DNA of 5,623 nucleotides from an uncultured Clostridia bacterium (GTDB lineage: Bacteria > Bacillota > Clostridia > Oscillospirales > Oscillospiraceae): contig CALJDB010000356.1 in the NCBI GenBank assembly GCA_938023775.1, forward strand, positions 1 to 5,623. The letters are read 5' to 3'. A program made the position numbers and the translations under genes. How positions within the stretch are numbered: position 1 is the stretch's first letter; each line of letters begins with the position of its first letter. Of this stretch, positions 1 through 5,623 are shown piece by piece. The notes below the pieces were generated by a model. It was not told the origin of the DNA and did no database searches. It worked only from the letters and a program-made list of their open reading frames with translations.

Positions 1-896
1 TGGAACGCAAGTTCATTCTCTCCTGCGAATCCACCGTAGACCTGCCTTACTCCTATCTGGAGCAGCGCGGCATCCCGGTGCTGTTTTACTCCTACATGAT
101 AGGCGAGGAGACCTACATTGACGACATGGGCCGCGACCCGGAGGCGCTGCCGAATTTTTACCGCCGCATCGACGAGGGCGCAATGCCCACGACGACCCAG
201 CTCAACGAGTTTCAGTACGAGGAGTTTTTCGCCCCGCTGCTGGAGCGCGGTGACGTGCTGCACATCAACTTCGGCTCCGGCATGACCGCCTCGGTCAACA
301 ACGCCCGCCTCGCGGCGGAGACCCTGCGCGAGCGCTACCCGGACCGCAAGCTCGTCATCATCGACTCGCTCTGCTCCTCCTCCGGCTACGGGCTGCTCGT
401 CGATTACGCCGCCGACATGCGCGACGCGGGCAAGACGCTTGAGGAGACCGCCGACTGGGTGACGGCGCACTGCAACCGCGTCCACCATCAGTTTTATTCC
501 ACGCGGCTCGACATGTACCGCCGCTCCGGCCGCATGTCCGGCGCCGCCGCGACGATCGCGACCATCCTGAACATCTGCCCCATCATGCGGCTCGACAACG
601 CCGGGCGCATCATCGCTTACGACAAGGTGCGCGGCAAGAAAGCCGCCGTCAAGCGCACGGTGGACACTATGGCGCAGCACGCCGAGGGCGGCGAGGCTTA
701 CGCCGGAAAGTGCTTCATCTGCCACTCCAACTGCCTTGAGGACGCGGAGATCACCAAAGCCGCCGTCGCCGCGCGCTTTCCGAACATCCCGGAGATCCGC
801 ATCTGCGAGATCGGCACCATCATCGCCTCCCACTGCGGCCCCGGCACGGTCGCGGTCTTCTTCCTCGGCGACGAGCGCCTGCCGGACAAGGGCTGA
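1..896 (+). CDS. DegV family fatty-acid-binding protein (start codon cut by window edge)
   Basis: DegV-family (FakB-like) proteins are cytosolic and bind one long-chain fatty acid. In FakAB systems they present it to the kinase FakA for phosphorylation and entry into phospholipid synthesis. The frame is open from base 3 (ERKFILSCESTVDLP), and bases 1-2 are TG. An A just before the window would give ATG, so the protein is probably about 298 residues, normal for the family. The GTG at 78 would remove the first beta strand and is rejected as the start. Counting from the inferred Met: the N-terminal S-x-x-S/T-x-D-L element is near residues 8-14, TTTQ at 64-67 (lipid headgroup region), GSGMTAS at 92-98, IDSLCSSSGYG around 121-131, SGRMSG at 176-181, NICPIM about 191-196, KVRGKK about 209-214, and the C-terminal GTIIASHCGPG at 272-282. 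No FakA kinase is visible nearby. The lipid-binding family is firm; which fatty acid is bound, and whether it works with FakA, is inference. Confidence 0.93.
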   Translation, partial: ERKFILSCESTVDLPYSYLEQRGIPVLFYSYMIGEETYIDDMGRDPEALPNFYRRIDEGAMPTTTQLNEFQYEEFFAPLLERGDVLHINFGSGMTASVNNARLAAETLRERYPDRKLVIIDSLCSSSGYGLLVDYAADMRDAGKTLEETADWVTAHCNRVHHQFYSTRLDMYRRSGRMSGAAATIATILNICPIMRLDNAGRIIAYDKVRGKKAAVKRTVDTMAQHAEGGEAYAGKCFICHSNCLEDAEITKAAVAARFPNIPEIRICEIGTIIASHCGPGTVAVFFLGDERLPDKG

Positions 897-936
897 GAAG
901 CATACATTAAAATAAATGCAAAGGAAAAGAAGGACC

Positions 937-1092
937 ATGGAACCGAAGACTTACCCCAGCATCGACCCGGAGGACCTCTGCCCCAACTACGTCCCCGGCG
1001 AGCGCGCCATCCCCGAAGAGATCCCCACCTGCGACCTCTGCCGCCACTATTCCCCGGACGACACCTGCCACTATCCGGAGATAACGCAGTGA
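937..1092 (+). CDS. Small acidic four-cysteine protein, function unknown (51 aa)
   Basis: I do not recognise this family. The ORF starts at an ATG 40 nt after the DegV stop, ends in TGA, and is followed 5 nt later by a strong terminator. A purine-rich stretch upstream holds two possible ribosome sites, AAAGGA at 920-925 and AGAAGGA at 928-934; neither spacing is ideal (11 and 2 nt). Coding is supported by codon use: 44 of the 50 codons between start and stop end in G or C, like the neighbouring genes. The product has no membrane segment or signal peptide, about 11 acidic and only 3 Lys/Arg residues, and many prolines. Cysteines are at 15, 32, 35 and 44. The C-terminal half reads TCDLCRHYSPDDTCHYPE, a CxxC followed by a Cys-His, which could bind zinc or another metal; that is inference. 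It is probably co-transcribed with the DegV gene. Confidence 0.72.
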   Translation: MEPKTYPSIDPEDLCPNYVPGERAIPEEIPTCDLCRHYSPDDTCHYPEITQ

Positions 1093-1097
1093 AAAGA

Positions 1098-1150
1098 CCG
1101 CAGCAAAAACCCCGCCGCCCCTGAGCCGGGCGGCGGGGTTTTTGCTGCGG
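1098..1150. terminator. Bidirectional intrinsic terminator between convergent operons
   Basis: A perfect inverted repeat with 23-bp arms (1098-1120 and 1128-1150) surrounds a 7-nt loop (CTGAGCC). The core is an 11-bp all-GC stem (1110-1120 with 1128-1138). It is followed by TTTTT (1139-1143) on the plus strand and, through the matching AAAAA at 1105-1109, by five U residues in minus-strand RNA. It lies 5 nt after the small plus-strand ORF and 12 nt past the stop of the minus-strand permease, so it can stop transcription from both directions. Confidence 0.93.
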
Positions 1151-1162
1151 TGATGCGTTGCT

Positions 1163-3190
1163 TTACTCCTCCCCGCCGCTTACGATTGCGTAGTATGCGC
1201 TGCTTGTCCTCCGATACACGAGCGCGTAGAGCAGGGCGAAGACGGCGAAGGAGATGCCGGTGGCGGCGGCGAAGAGCCCAACGTTTGTGAGCGAGAAGAG
1301 CAGGAGCAGCCGGCGGATCATCGGGAAGGCGAAGGCGAGGTGGACCGCGGCGAAAATAAGCGGGAGGTAGAACACGGTCAGCAGCTGGGAATTGACGCTG
1401 CGGCGGATCTCGCGCCGCGTCATGCCGACGCGGCGCATGATGGAAAAGCGCGCCCGGTCCTCGTAGCCCTCGGAGAGCTGCTTATAATAGATGATGAGCA
1501 CCGCGGCGAGGCAGAACACGAGGCTCAGCACGATGCCGAGGAAGAACATGCCGCCATAGCTGCCGAAGAAGTCGTCGCTGCCGTCGGCGCGGGCGTCCAT
1601 GCGGAAGTAGATGTATTGGACGCCGTCGGCTTCGCAATACTGGGCAAGGCGCGACTCGACCGCGGCGGAGAGCGTGCTCTGGCGCGCGTCGGGCAGTCCG
1701 GTGTCGAAGCCGTAAGTCCAGCGCAGGCTCAGCGCCGGGCTGCTGCCTTCAAAGGCGGCGGCGATGTCGGCAAGGTCCGGCACGACGGCGATGATCGCCG
1801 CCACGACCTGCACGTCCGTTATGCAGAGCGAGATGCTCGCGCTCCGGCTGTCCGCAACGCGGAGACTGAGCCCGCTCTCGGCAAAGCGCAGCGTATCGCC
1901 GGAATAGGTGCAGCGGTCCGTGCGCAGCGCGGTCTCGCCGGGGGCGAGGGAGATGCTCTCGCCCGTGAGGGCGTTATAGTCCGACTGCGGGACGAAGTAG
2001 ACGTCGCGCAGATCGCCGTAGCTGAAGCCGCCGTCCACCGCCGCGGCGTCGCAGGCGAGCGTGTCGCCGGAAAGCCGCCCGGTGATGTTGGCGAAGCGCA
2101 CGTCCTGCACGTTCTGCATCTCCGCGCCGCTCTGCACCGCGGTCTCCGCCGCGGCGCGGCGGAAGATGTCCGCCGTCGGGACCATGTCCGCCTCGTCGTC
2201 GAAGTAGACGGCGAGGTTTTCCTCGCGCGGGTAGCGCGTGCGCAGGGAGTCCTCCGCGCCGAAATAGAGGCAGGAGGTGGAGGAGATCATGACGAGCACC
2301 ATCGTGGCGATGATGCAGATGCTGGCGAGCCCCGCGCCGTTGCGCCGCATGCGGTAAGCCATGGACGAGACGGAGATGAAATGGTTCGGGCGGTAATAAT
2401 AGCGCTTATTGCGCTGCAGGGCGCGGCAGAGCGCCACGGAGCCGGAGATCATCAGCAGATAGGTGCCGACGATGACGAGAATGACCGCGACGAAAAACCA
2501 TATGATCGCGTCCAGCGGGCTCTCGATGCTGACGGCGAGGTAATAAGCCGCAGCGAGGACGGCAATGCCGAGCACGGCGGCGACCCAGTTCGCGCGCGGC
2601 GGCTTTTCGCCGGCGCTTTCGCTTTTCAGCAGGCTCACGGCGCTCGCGCGCTCCACGCGCACGACGGCGGAGAGCCAGATCATCGCGAAAATGACGACAT
2701 AGCGCCACACCGTCTCGCGCAGGGCGTAGAGGTCCACGCGCAGCGTAAATTCCGCCCCCATGCCAAGCAGCCGCGTCAGCCCCAGCTCCGCGAGAAGGCT
2801 CAGCACAACGCCGAGCAAAAGCCCCGCGGCGAGCGCCATCGCGCCGGAGATGAGGCTCTCCCATGTGATAATACGCGCTAAATCGCGCTTGCCGCAGCCG
2901 AGCACGCTGTAAAGCCCGAACTCCCGCTTGCGGCGGCGGAGCAGGAAGGCGTTCGTATAAAACAGAAACAGCAGTGAGAACACGAGCACCACCCCCGCGC
3001 CGAGCGAGAGAATGATGCCGAGCGAGCCCGCGCCGCGTATCTGGCGCAGCTGGACCTCGGCGGAGAGCGCGAGCAGGATATAGTGCATGCACACCATCAG
3101 AACGCAGGTGAGCAGATAGGGGACGTACATGCGGGAATTTTTGCGGATGCCGTCGAAGGCGAGGCGGGGGTAAAAGCCGAGGTTTTTCAT
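1163..3190 (-). CDS. BceB-type ABC transporter permease (FtsX-like, 10 TM)
   Basis: This is the membrane part of an ABC transporter of the BceAB/peptide-resistance type, whose members detect and relieve cell-wall-active peptide antibiotics in Firmicutes. The 675 residues fit the family. I see hydrophobic segments at about 22-43, 57-80, 112-136, 162-178, 202-221, 227-250, 287-309, 547-569, 603-623 and 636-659. That is ten helices, with a large outside domain of roughly 235 residues (310-545) between helices 7 and 8, the diagnostic BceB layout. FtsX-like cytoplasmic motifs follow helix 2 (RRRKREFGLYSVLGCGKRDL, 85-104) and recur after helix 8 (RARFSIMRRVGMTRREI, about 579-595). The ATG overlaps the ATPase stop by 4 bp (3187-3190), and GGTGATC at 3195-3201, matching the 16S 3' end, lies 4 nt upstream, so translation is probably coupled. 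The outside domain is variable in this family, so the ligand cannot be read from the sequence. The TAA stop is at 1163-1165. Confidence 0.92.
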   Translation of the reverse strand: MKNLGFYPRLAFDGIRKNSRMYVPYLLTCVLMVCMHYILLALSAEVQLRQIRGAGSLGIILSLGAGVVLVFSLLFLFYTNAFLLRRRKREFGLYSVLGCGKRDLARIITWESLISGAMALAAGLLLGVVLSLLAELGLTRLLGMGAEFTLRVDLYALRETVWRYVVIFAMIWLSAVVRVERASAVSLLKSESAGEKPPRANWVAAVLGIAVLAAAYYLAVSIESPLDAIIWFFVAVILVIVGTYLLMISGSVALCRALQRNKRYYYRPNHFISVSSMAYRMRRNGAGLASICIIATMVLVMISSTSCLYFGAEDSLRTRYPREENLAVYFDDEADMVPTADIFRRAAAETAVQSGAEMQNVQDVRFANITGRLSGDTLACDAAAVDGGFSYGDLRDVYFVPQSDYNALTGESISLAPGETALRTDRCTYSGDTLRFAESGLSLRVADSRSASISLCITDVQVVAAIIAVVPDLADIAAAFEGSSPALSLRWTYGFDTGLPDARQSTLSAAVESRLAQYCEADGVQYIYFRMDARADGSDDFFGSYGGMFFLGIVLSLVFCLAAVLIIYYKQLSEGYEDRARFSIMRRVGMTRREIRRSVNSQLLTVFYLPLIFAAVHLAFAFPMIRRLLLLFSLTNVGLFAAATGISFAVFALLYALVYRRTSSAYYAIVSGGEE

Positions 3191-3954
3191 CCGCGATCAC
3201 CGCCCGTCGCAAGGAGTGTCAGCGTGTCGGAGATCTTCTGATAAAGCTGCTCGTCCGTGTCGCCGCCGCGGTAGAGCTGGTGGAAGACCTCGCCGTCGCG
3301 GATGAAGAGCACGCGCCCGGCGGTGCTCGCCGCGCGGACGGAGTGGGTCACCATCAGAACGGTCTGACCCCGCGCGTTGATGCGGGCGAAAAGCCGCAGC
3401 AGCTCGTCCGAGGCGCGGGAGTCGAGCGCACCGGTCGGCTCGTCGGCGAGCAGCAGCCGCGGCTCCGTGATGAGCGCGCGGGCGACCGCGGCGCGCTGCT
3501 TCTGACCGCCGGAGACCTCGTAGGGATATTTTTTCAGCAGCTCCGCGATGCCGAGCTCCCGCGAGAGCGGGATGAGCCGGTCGTGCATCTCGCGGTAGCT
3601 CCGCCCGGAGAGCACGAGCGGCAGATAGATGTTGTCCTCGATCGTAAAGGTGTCCAGCAGGTTGAACTCCTGAAACACGAAGCCGAGATTTTGCCGCCGG
3701 AAGGCGGCGACGTCGCCCTCGCGCATCGCGGAGATGTCCCGCCCGTCGAGCCGCACGCTGCCCGCCGTTGGCTTATCGAGCGCGGCGAGGATGTTGAGAA
3801 GCGTGGTCTTGCCGCTGCCGCTCTCGCCCATGATGGCGACATACTCGCCCTGCTCCACGGCAAAGCTGACGCTCCGCAGCGCCTCCACCTTCTCCCCGCC
3901 GAGTCGGCTGGAATAGACCTTCTTCAGATTTTCAACAGTCAAAATAGAACTCAT
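3187..3954 (-). CDS. BceA-type ABC transporter ATP-binding protein
   Basis: This is the cytoplasmic ATPase that drives the permease encoded immediately downstream. From the chosen ATG at 3954 it has 255 residues, the usual size. All catalytic motifs are intact: Walker A GESGSGKTT (43-51), Q-loop Gln95 in FVFQEFNLL, signature VSGGQKQR (147-154), Walker B LLLADEPT (167-174, with Asp171 and Glu172), D-loop ALDS (176-179), and the switch His204 in VTHS. The overall pattern is that of the MacB/LolD/BceA group. The start at 3954 is favoured because AAAAGGAG (3973-3966) lies 11 nt upstream and the protein then begins MSSILTVENLKKVY, as family members do. A longer reading from a TTG at 4014 would put the ribosome site inside the gene and its first codons inside a hairpin. 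Without BceRS-type regulators in view the substrate stays open; peptide antibiotic export or resistance is inferred from the family. Confidence 0.95.
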   Translation of the reverse strand: MSSILTVENLKKVYSSRLGGEKVEALRSVSFAVEQGEYVAIMGESGSGKTTLLNILAALDKPTAGSVRLDGRDISAMREGDVAAFRRQNLGFVFQEFNLLDTFTIEDNIYLPLVLSGRSYREMHDRLIPLSRELGIAELLKKYPYEVSGGQKQRAAVARALITEPRLLLADEPTGALDSRASDELLRLFARINARGQTVLMVTHSVRAASTAGRVLFIRDGEVFHQLYRGGDTDEQLYQKISDTLTLLATGGDRG

Positions 3955-3965
3955 AAAAGCATTTG

Positions 3966-3973
3966 CTCCTTTT
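3966..3973 (-). promoter_or_regulatory. Ribosome binding site deciding the ATPase start
   Basis: The minus strand reads AAAAGGAG here, 11 nt before the ATG at 3954. It is the only good Shine-Dalgarno match in the region, and it lies inside the reading frame of the longer alternative start, arguing for the shorter 255-residue protein. A three-codon out-of-frame ATG-CTT-TTA-TGA sits between the site and the true ATG and ends overlapping it. Confidence 0.7.
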
Positions 3974-3989
3974 CCTTGGTCTACCATTG

Positions 3990-3998
3990 AGTTTACCA
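3990..3998 (-). promoter_or_regulatory. Possible extended -10 promoter element for the transporter operon
   Basis: The minus strand reads TGGTAAACT, a TGn extension followed by a hexamer matching TATAAT at 4 of 6 positions. It would place a start site near 3983 and a leader of roughly 30 nt before the ATG at 3954. No good -35 hexamer is seen at 16-18 bp, so if real the promoter probably needs an activator. Two TGTAAG copies 21 bp apart (minus strand, 4054-4049 and 4033-4028) lie upstream, in the range where response regulators bind. This is a weak call from short matches. Confidence 0.25.
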
Positions 3999-4041
3999 AA
4001 ACCGGGAAACGCAAGCCATAGCAGCGGCTTACATTTCCCGG
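3998..4041 (-). terminator. Probable intrinsic terminator of the ACT-UPF0210 operon
   Basis: In minus-strand RNA, bases 4041-4026 pair with 4017-4002 as an unbroken 16-bp stem including two U.G wobbles, closed by an 8-nt loop (GCUGCUAU) and followed by UUUU (4001-3998). In plus-strand RNA the wobble positions become two A/C mismatches, so the structure belongs to the minus strand. It starts 54 nt past the UPF0210 stop, where a terminator is expected. The U run is short, and the hairpin abuts the possible transporter promoter, so a role as a leader or readthrough-control element is an alternative. Confidence 0.62.
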
Positions 4042-4095
4042 GTGAGTTCTTACAGTTTTGTTCGTTTTTTGGGGGAAAGCGTGTCGCCCCTTACG

Positions 4096-5454
4096 TCAAT
4101 TCCTCAGGCTTTGCAGCGGGGCGGGGATCCTTCCGCCGCGGGCTATGAAGGCGGCGGGGGACTCGCTGTGGACGGGCATGACCGGGGCGCTGCCGAGCAG
4201 TCCGCCGAACTCCACACGGTCGCCGACGCGCTTGCCCGGCGCGGGGATGAGGCGCACGGCGGTGGTCTTGCTGTTCGCGACGCCGATCGCCGCCTCGTCC
4301 GCGATGATGGCGGAGATCGTCTCCGCGCTCGTATCGCCGGGGACGGCGATCATGTCGAGCCCGACGGAGCAGACTGTCGTCATCGCCTCCAGCTTTTCGA
4401 GCGAGAGCGTGCCGCGCTCGGCGGCGGCGATCATGCCCTCGTCCTCGCTGACGGGGATGAACGCGCCGGAGAGCCCTCCGACGTGGCCCGACGCCATCAC
4501 GCCGCCCTTTTTCACCGCGTCGTTGAGCAGCGCGAGCGCCGCCGTCGTTCCGTGAGTGCCGCAGACCTCGATCCCCATCTCCTCCAGAATGCGCGCCACG
4601 CTGTCCCCCACCGCGGGGGTCGGCGCGAGGGAGAGGTCCACGACGCCGAAGGGCACGCCGAGCCGCGCGCTCGCCTCCTGCGCCACGAGCTGACCCATGC
4701 GTGTGATGCGGAAGGCGGTCTTCTTGATCGTCTCCGCCACAACGTCGAAGCTCTCGCCGGGGACCGCCTTCAGCGCCGCGTGGACGACGCCGGGACCGGA
4801 GACGCCGACGTTGATGACGCACTCCGGCTCGCCGACGCCGTGGAACGCGCCCGCCATAAAGGGGTTGTCCTCCACCGCGTTCGCGAACACGACGAGCTTG
4901 GCGCAGCCGAGGCCGTCCCGGTCCGCGGTGCGCGCGGCGGTCTCCTTGATGATGCGCCCCATGCGCGCCACGGCGTCCATATTGATGCCCGCCTTCGTCG
5001 TGGCGACGTTGACGCTGGAGCAGACGAGCTCCGTCGTTGCGAGCGCCTCCGGGATGGAGGCGATGAGCCGCTCGTCGCCGACGGTGCAGCCCTTGTGGAC
5101 GAGGGCGCTGTAGCCCCCGATGAAGTTCACGCCGCACTCCCGCGCCGCGGCGTCCAGCGCGCGGGCGAGGCGCGCATAGTCGTCGCTTTCACAGCTTTCG
5201 GCAACCATGGCGATGGGCGTGACGGAGATGCGCTTATTGACGATGGGGATGCCGTATTCGCTCTCGATCGCCTCGCCGGTCGCAACGAGGCGTTCGGCGC
5301 GGCGGCAGATCTTGTCATAGACGCGGCGCGCGCACTCGCCGATGTCCGGGTGGGCGCAGTCGCGCAGGGAGATGCCCATCGTGACGGTGCGGATATCCAG
5401 ATGCTGGTGGTCGATCATGTCCAGCGTCTGGAGGATGTCGGACTGGTTGAGCAT
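4096..5454 (-). CDS. UPF0210 (DUF711, PFL-like fold) family protein
   Basis: This is a full-length member (452 residues, typical for the family) of UPF0210/DUF711, a conserved family of unknown function. From memory, the Streptococcus pneumoniae homologue structure places it among ribonucleotide-reductase/pyruvate-formate-lyase-like barrels. Recognisable conserved blocks, by residue: [13 protein letters not shown] 21-33, [15 protein letters not shown] 68-82, [10 protein letters not shown] 113-122, [17 protein letters not shown] 146-162, [17 protein letters not shown] 197-213, [15 protein letters not shown] 273-287, [20 protein letters not shown] 299-318, [14 protein letters not shown] 329-342, [18 protein letters not shown] 363-380, and the C-terminal [13 protein letters not shown] see no canonical glycyl-radical motif (RVxGY-like) near the C-terminus, so radical chemistry should not be assumed. 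The soluble protein has no signal peptide. Its ATG follows the upstream ACT-domain gene by 18 nt behind a strong ribosome site, so the two are surely one operon. Confidence 0.95.
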   Translation of the reverse strand: MLNQSDILQTLDMIDHQHLDIRTVTMGISLRDCAHPDIGECARRVYDKICRRAERLVATGEAIESEYGIPIVNKRISVTPIAMVAESCESDDYARLARALDAAARECGVNFIGGYSALVHKGCTVGDERLIASIPEALATTELVCSSVNVATTKAGINMDAVARMGRIIKETAARTADRDGLGCAKLVVFANAVEDNPFMAGAFHGVGEPECVINVGVSGPGVVHAALKAVPGESFDVVAETIKKTAFRITRMGQLVAQEASARLGVPFGVVDLSLAPTPAVGDSVARILEEMGIEVCGTHGTTAALALLNDAVKKGGVMASGHVGGLSGAFIPVSEDEGMIAAAERGTLSLEKLEAMTTVCSVGLDMIAVPGDTSAETISAIIADEAAIGVANSKTTAVRLIPAPGKRVGDRVEFGGLLGSAPVMPVHSESPAAFIARGGRIPAPLQSLRN

Positions 5455-5463
5455 GGAAACCGT

Positions 5464-5472
5464 CCCCTCCCC
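5464..5472 (-). promoter_or_regulatory. Ribosome binding site of the UPF0210 gene
   Basis: GGGGAGGGG on the minus strand, 9 nt before the ATG at 5454 and directly after the ACT-protein stop codon. It fixes the UPF0210 start, since this ATG opens the expected [15 protein letters not shown]-terminus. Confidence 0.75.
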
Positions 5473-5623
5473 TCAGATGCGGTGCATCGCGGTGAAGGTG
5501 TCCTCCCGCTGGATGCGGATGCTGAGCCCCTCGCGCGCGCCGTGGTCGGAGAGAGCGGCGCGGATGTCCTCAAACGACGCCGCCGCGCCGGCGGTGTCCA
5601 CCAGCAGCGTCATGGTGAACATG
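5473..5623 (-). CDS. ACT domain-containing protein, UPF0237 family (C-terminal half only)
   Basis: The last 49 codons and TGA stop of a gene that runs off the right edge. The visible protein starts MFTMTLLVDTAG, continues SFEDIRAALSDHGAREGL, and ends SIRIQREDTFTAMHRI. The FTM-x-L-x-VD strand, the helix, and the final (E)D-x-F-x-AMHRI are the hallmarks of the small (about 90-residue) UPF0237 ACT-domain proteins. The ATG at 5622 matches the internal FTM strand of the family, so it is not the true start; roughly the first 40 residues lie outside. ACT domains usually bind amino acids or other small ligands and act as regulators; the ligand here is unknown. These proteins are commonly encoded just upstream of UPF0210, as here, suggesting a joint role. 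Confidence 0.9.
   Translation of the reverse strand, partial: MFTMTLLVDTAGAAASFEDIRAALSDHGAREGLSIRIQREDTFTAMHRI

Noticed and set aside
78..80. GTG as start of the DegV protein
   Set aside because: The frame continues upstream to base 3 with the conserved N-terminal strand and S-x-x-S/T-x-D-L element, and TG at bases 1-2 fits an ATG cut by the window edge.
908..913. TAAAAT as a separate promoter for the small ORF
   Set aside because: It matches the -10 consensus well, but no -35 is seen at 16-18 bp, and the short AT-rich spacer makes chance matches likely. Co-transcription with the DegV gene is simpler.
1340..2881. 513-residue open frame on the plus strand
   Set aside because: It is antisense to the well-supported permease, has low-complexity Ala/Arg/Glu/Gly/His-rich composition and no recognisable motif. 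Long antisense frames are expected in GC-rich coding DNA.
3280..3990. 236-residue open frame on the plus strand
   Set aside because: It is antisense to the ATPase, whose motifs are all intact, and has no domain-like pattern of its own.
3955..4014. 20-residue N-terminal extension of the ATPase from a TTG codon
   Set aside because: The good ribosome site lies within it, the extension overlaps the hairpin, and the shorter protein begins like family members.
4091..5137. 348-residue open frame on the minus strand in another frame
   Set aside because: It is a shadow of the UPF0210 gene, extremely Arg/Gly/Ala-rich; the UPF0210 frame carries every conserved block.

Overview
The window is a GC-rich (clearly above 60% by eye), densely coding piece of bacterial chromosome with strong G/C preference at third codon positions. 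The gene families (DegV, a BceAB-type ABC exporter, the UPF0237/UPF0210 pair) and the purine-rich Shine-Dalgarno sites point to a Firmicute. A GC-rich clostridial lineage, such as those of the gut Oscillospirales, is my best guess, but the taxonomy is inference. I see no mobile element, CRISPR array, tRNA or rRNA.

Left part, plus strand (1-1150): a DegV-family lipid-binding protein whose ATG appears to begin one base before the window. It is followed by a 51-residue acidic, four-cysteine ORF (937-1092) of unknown function. Both end at a perfect 23-bp inverted repeat (1098-1150) that looks like a bidirectional intrinsic terminator, because genes converge on it from both sides.

Middle, minus strand (1163-3954): a BceA-type ATPase and a BceB-type 10-helix permease overlap by 4 bp (ATGA). 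Together they form a transporter of the kind that usually handles peptide antibiotics or lantibiotics in Firmicutes. The BceR/BceS-type two-component system that commonly accompanies such transporters is not next to it in this window.

Intergenic 3955-4095: this contains a 16-bp hairpin that pairs fully only in minus-strand RNA (two G.U wobbles), followed by a short U run. It is probably the terminator of the right-hand operon. A possible extended -10 element for the transporter operon lies just downstream.

Right part, minus strand (4096-5623): the end of an ACT-domain protein (UPF0237) is followed after 18 nt by a full-length UPF0210/DUF711 protein. This is a conserved but functionally unexplained pair.

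Most of the window is standard core or accessory genome. The least explained items are the small cysteine-rich ORF, the ACT-UPF0210 pair, and the control region between the two minus-strand operons.
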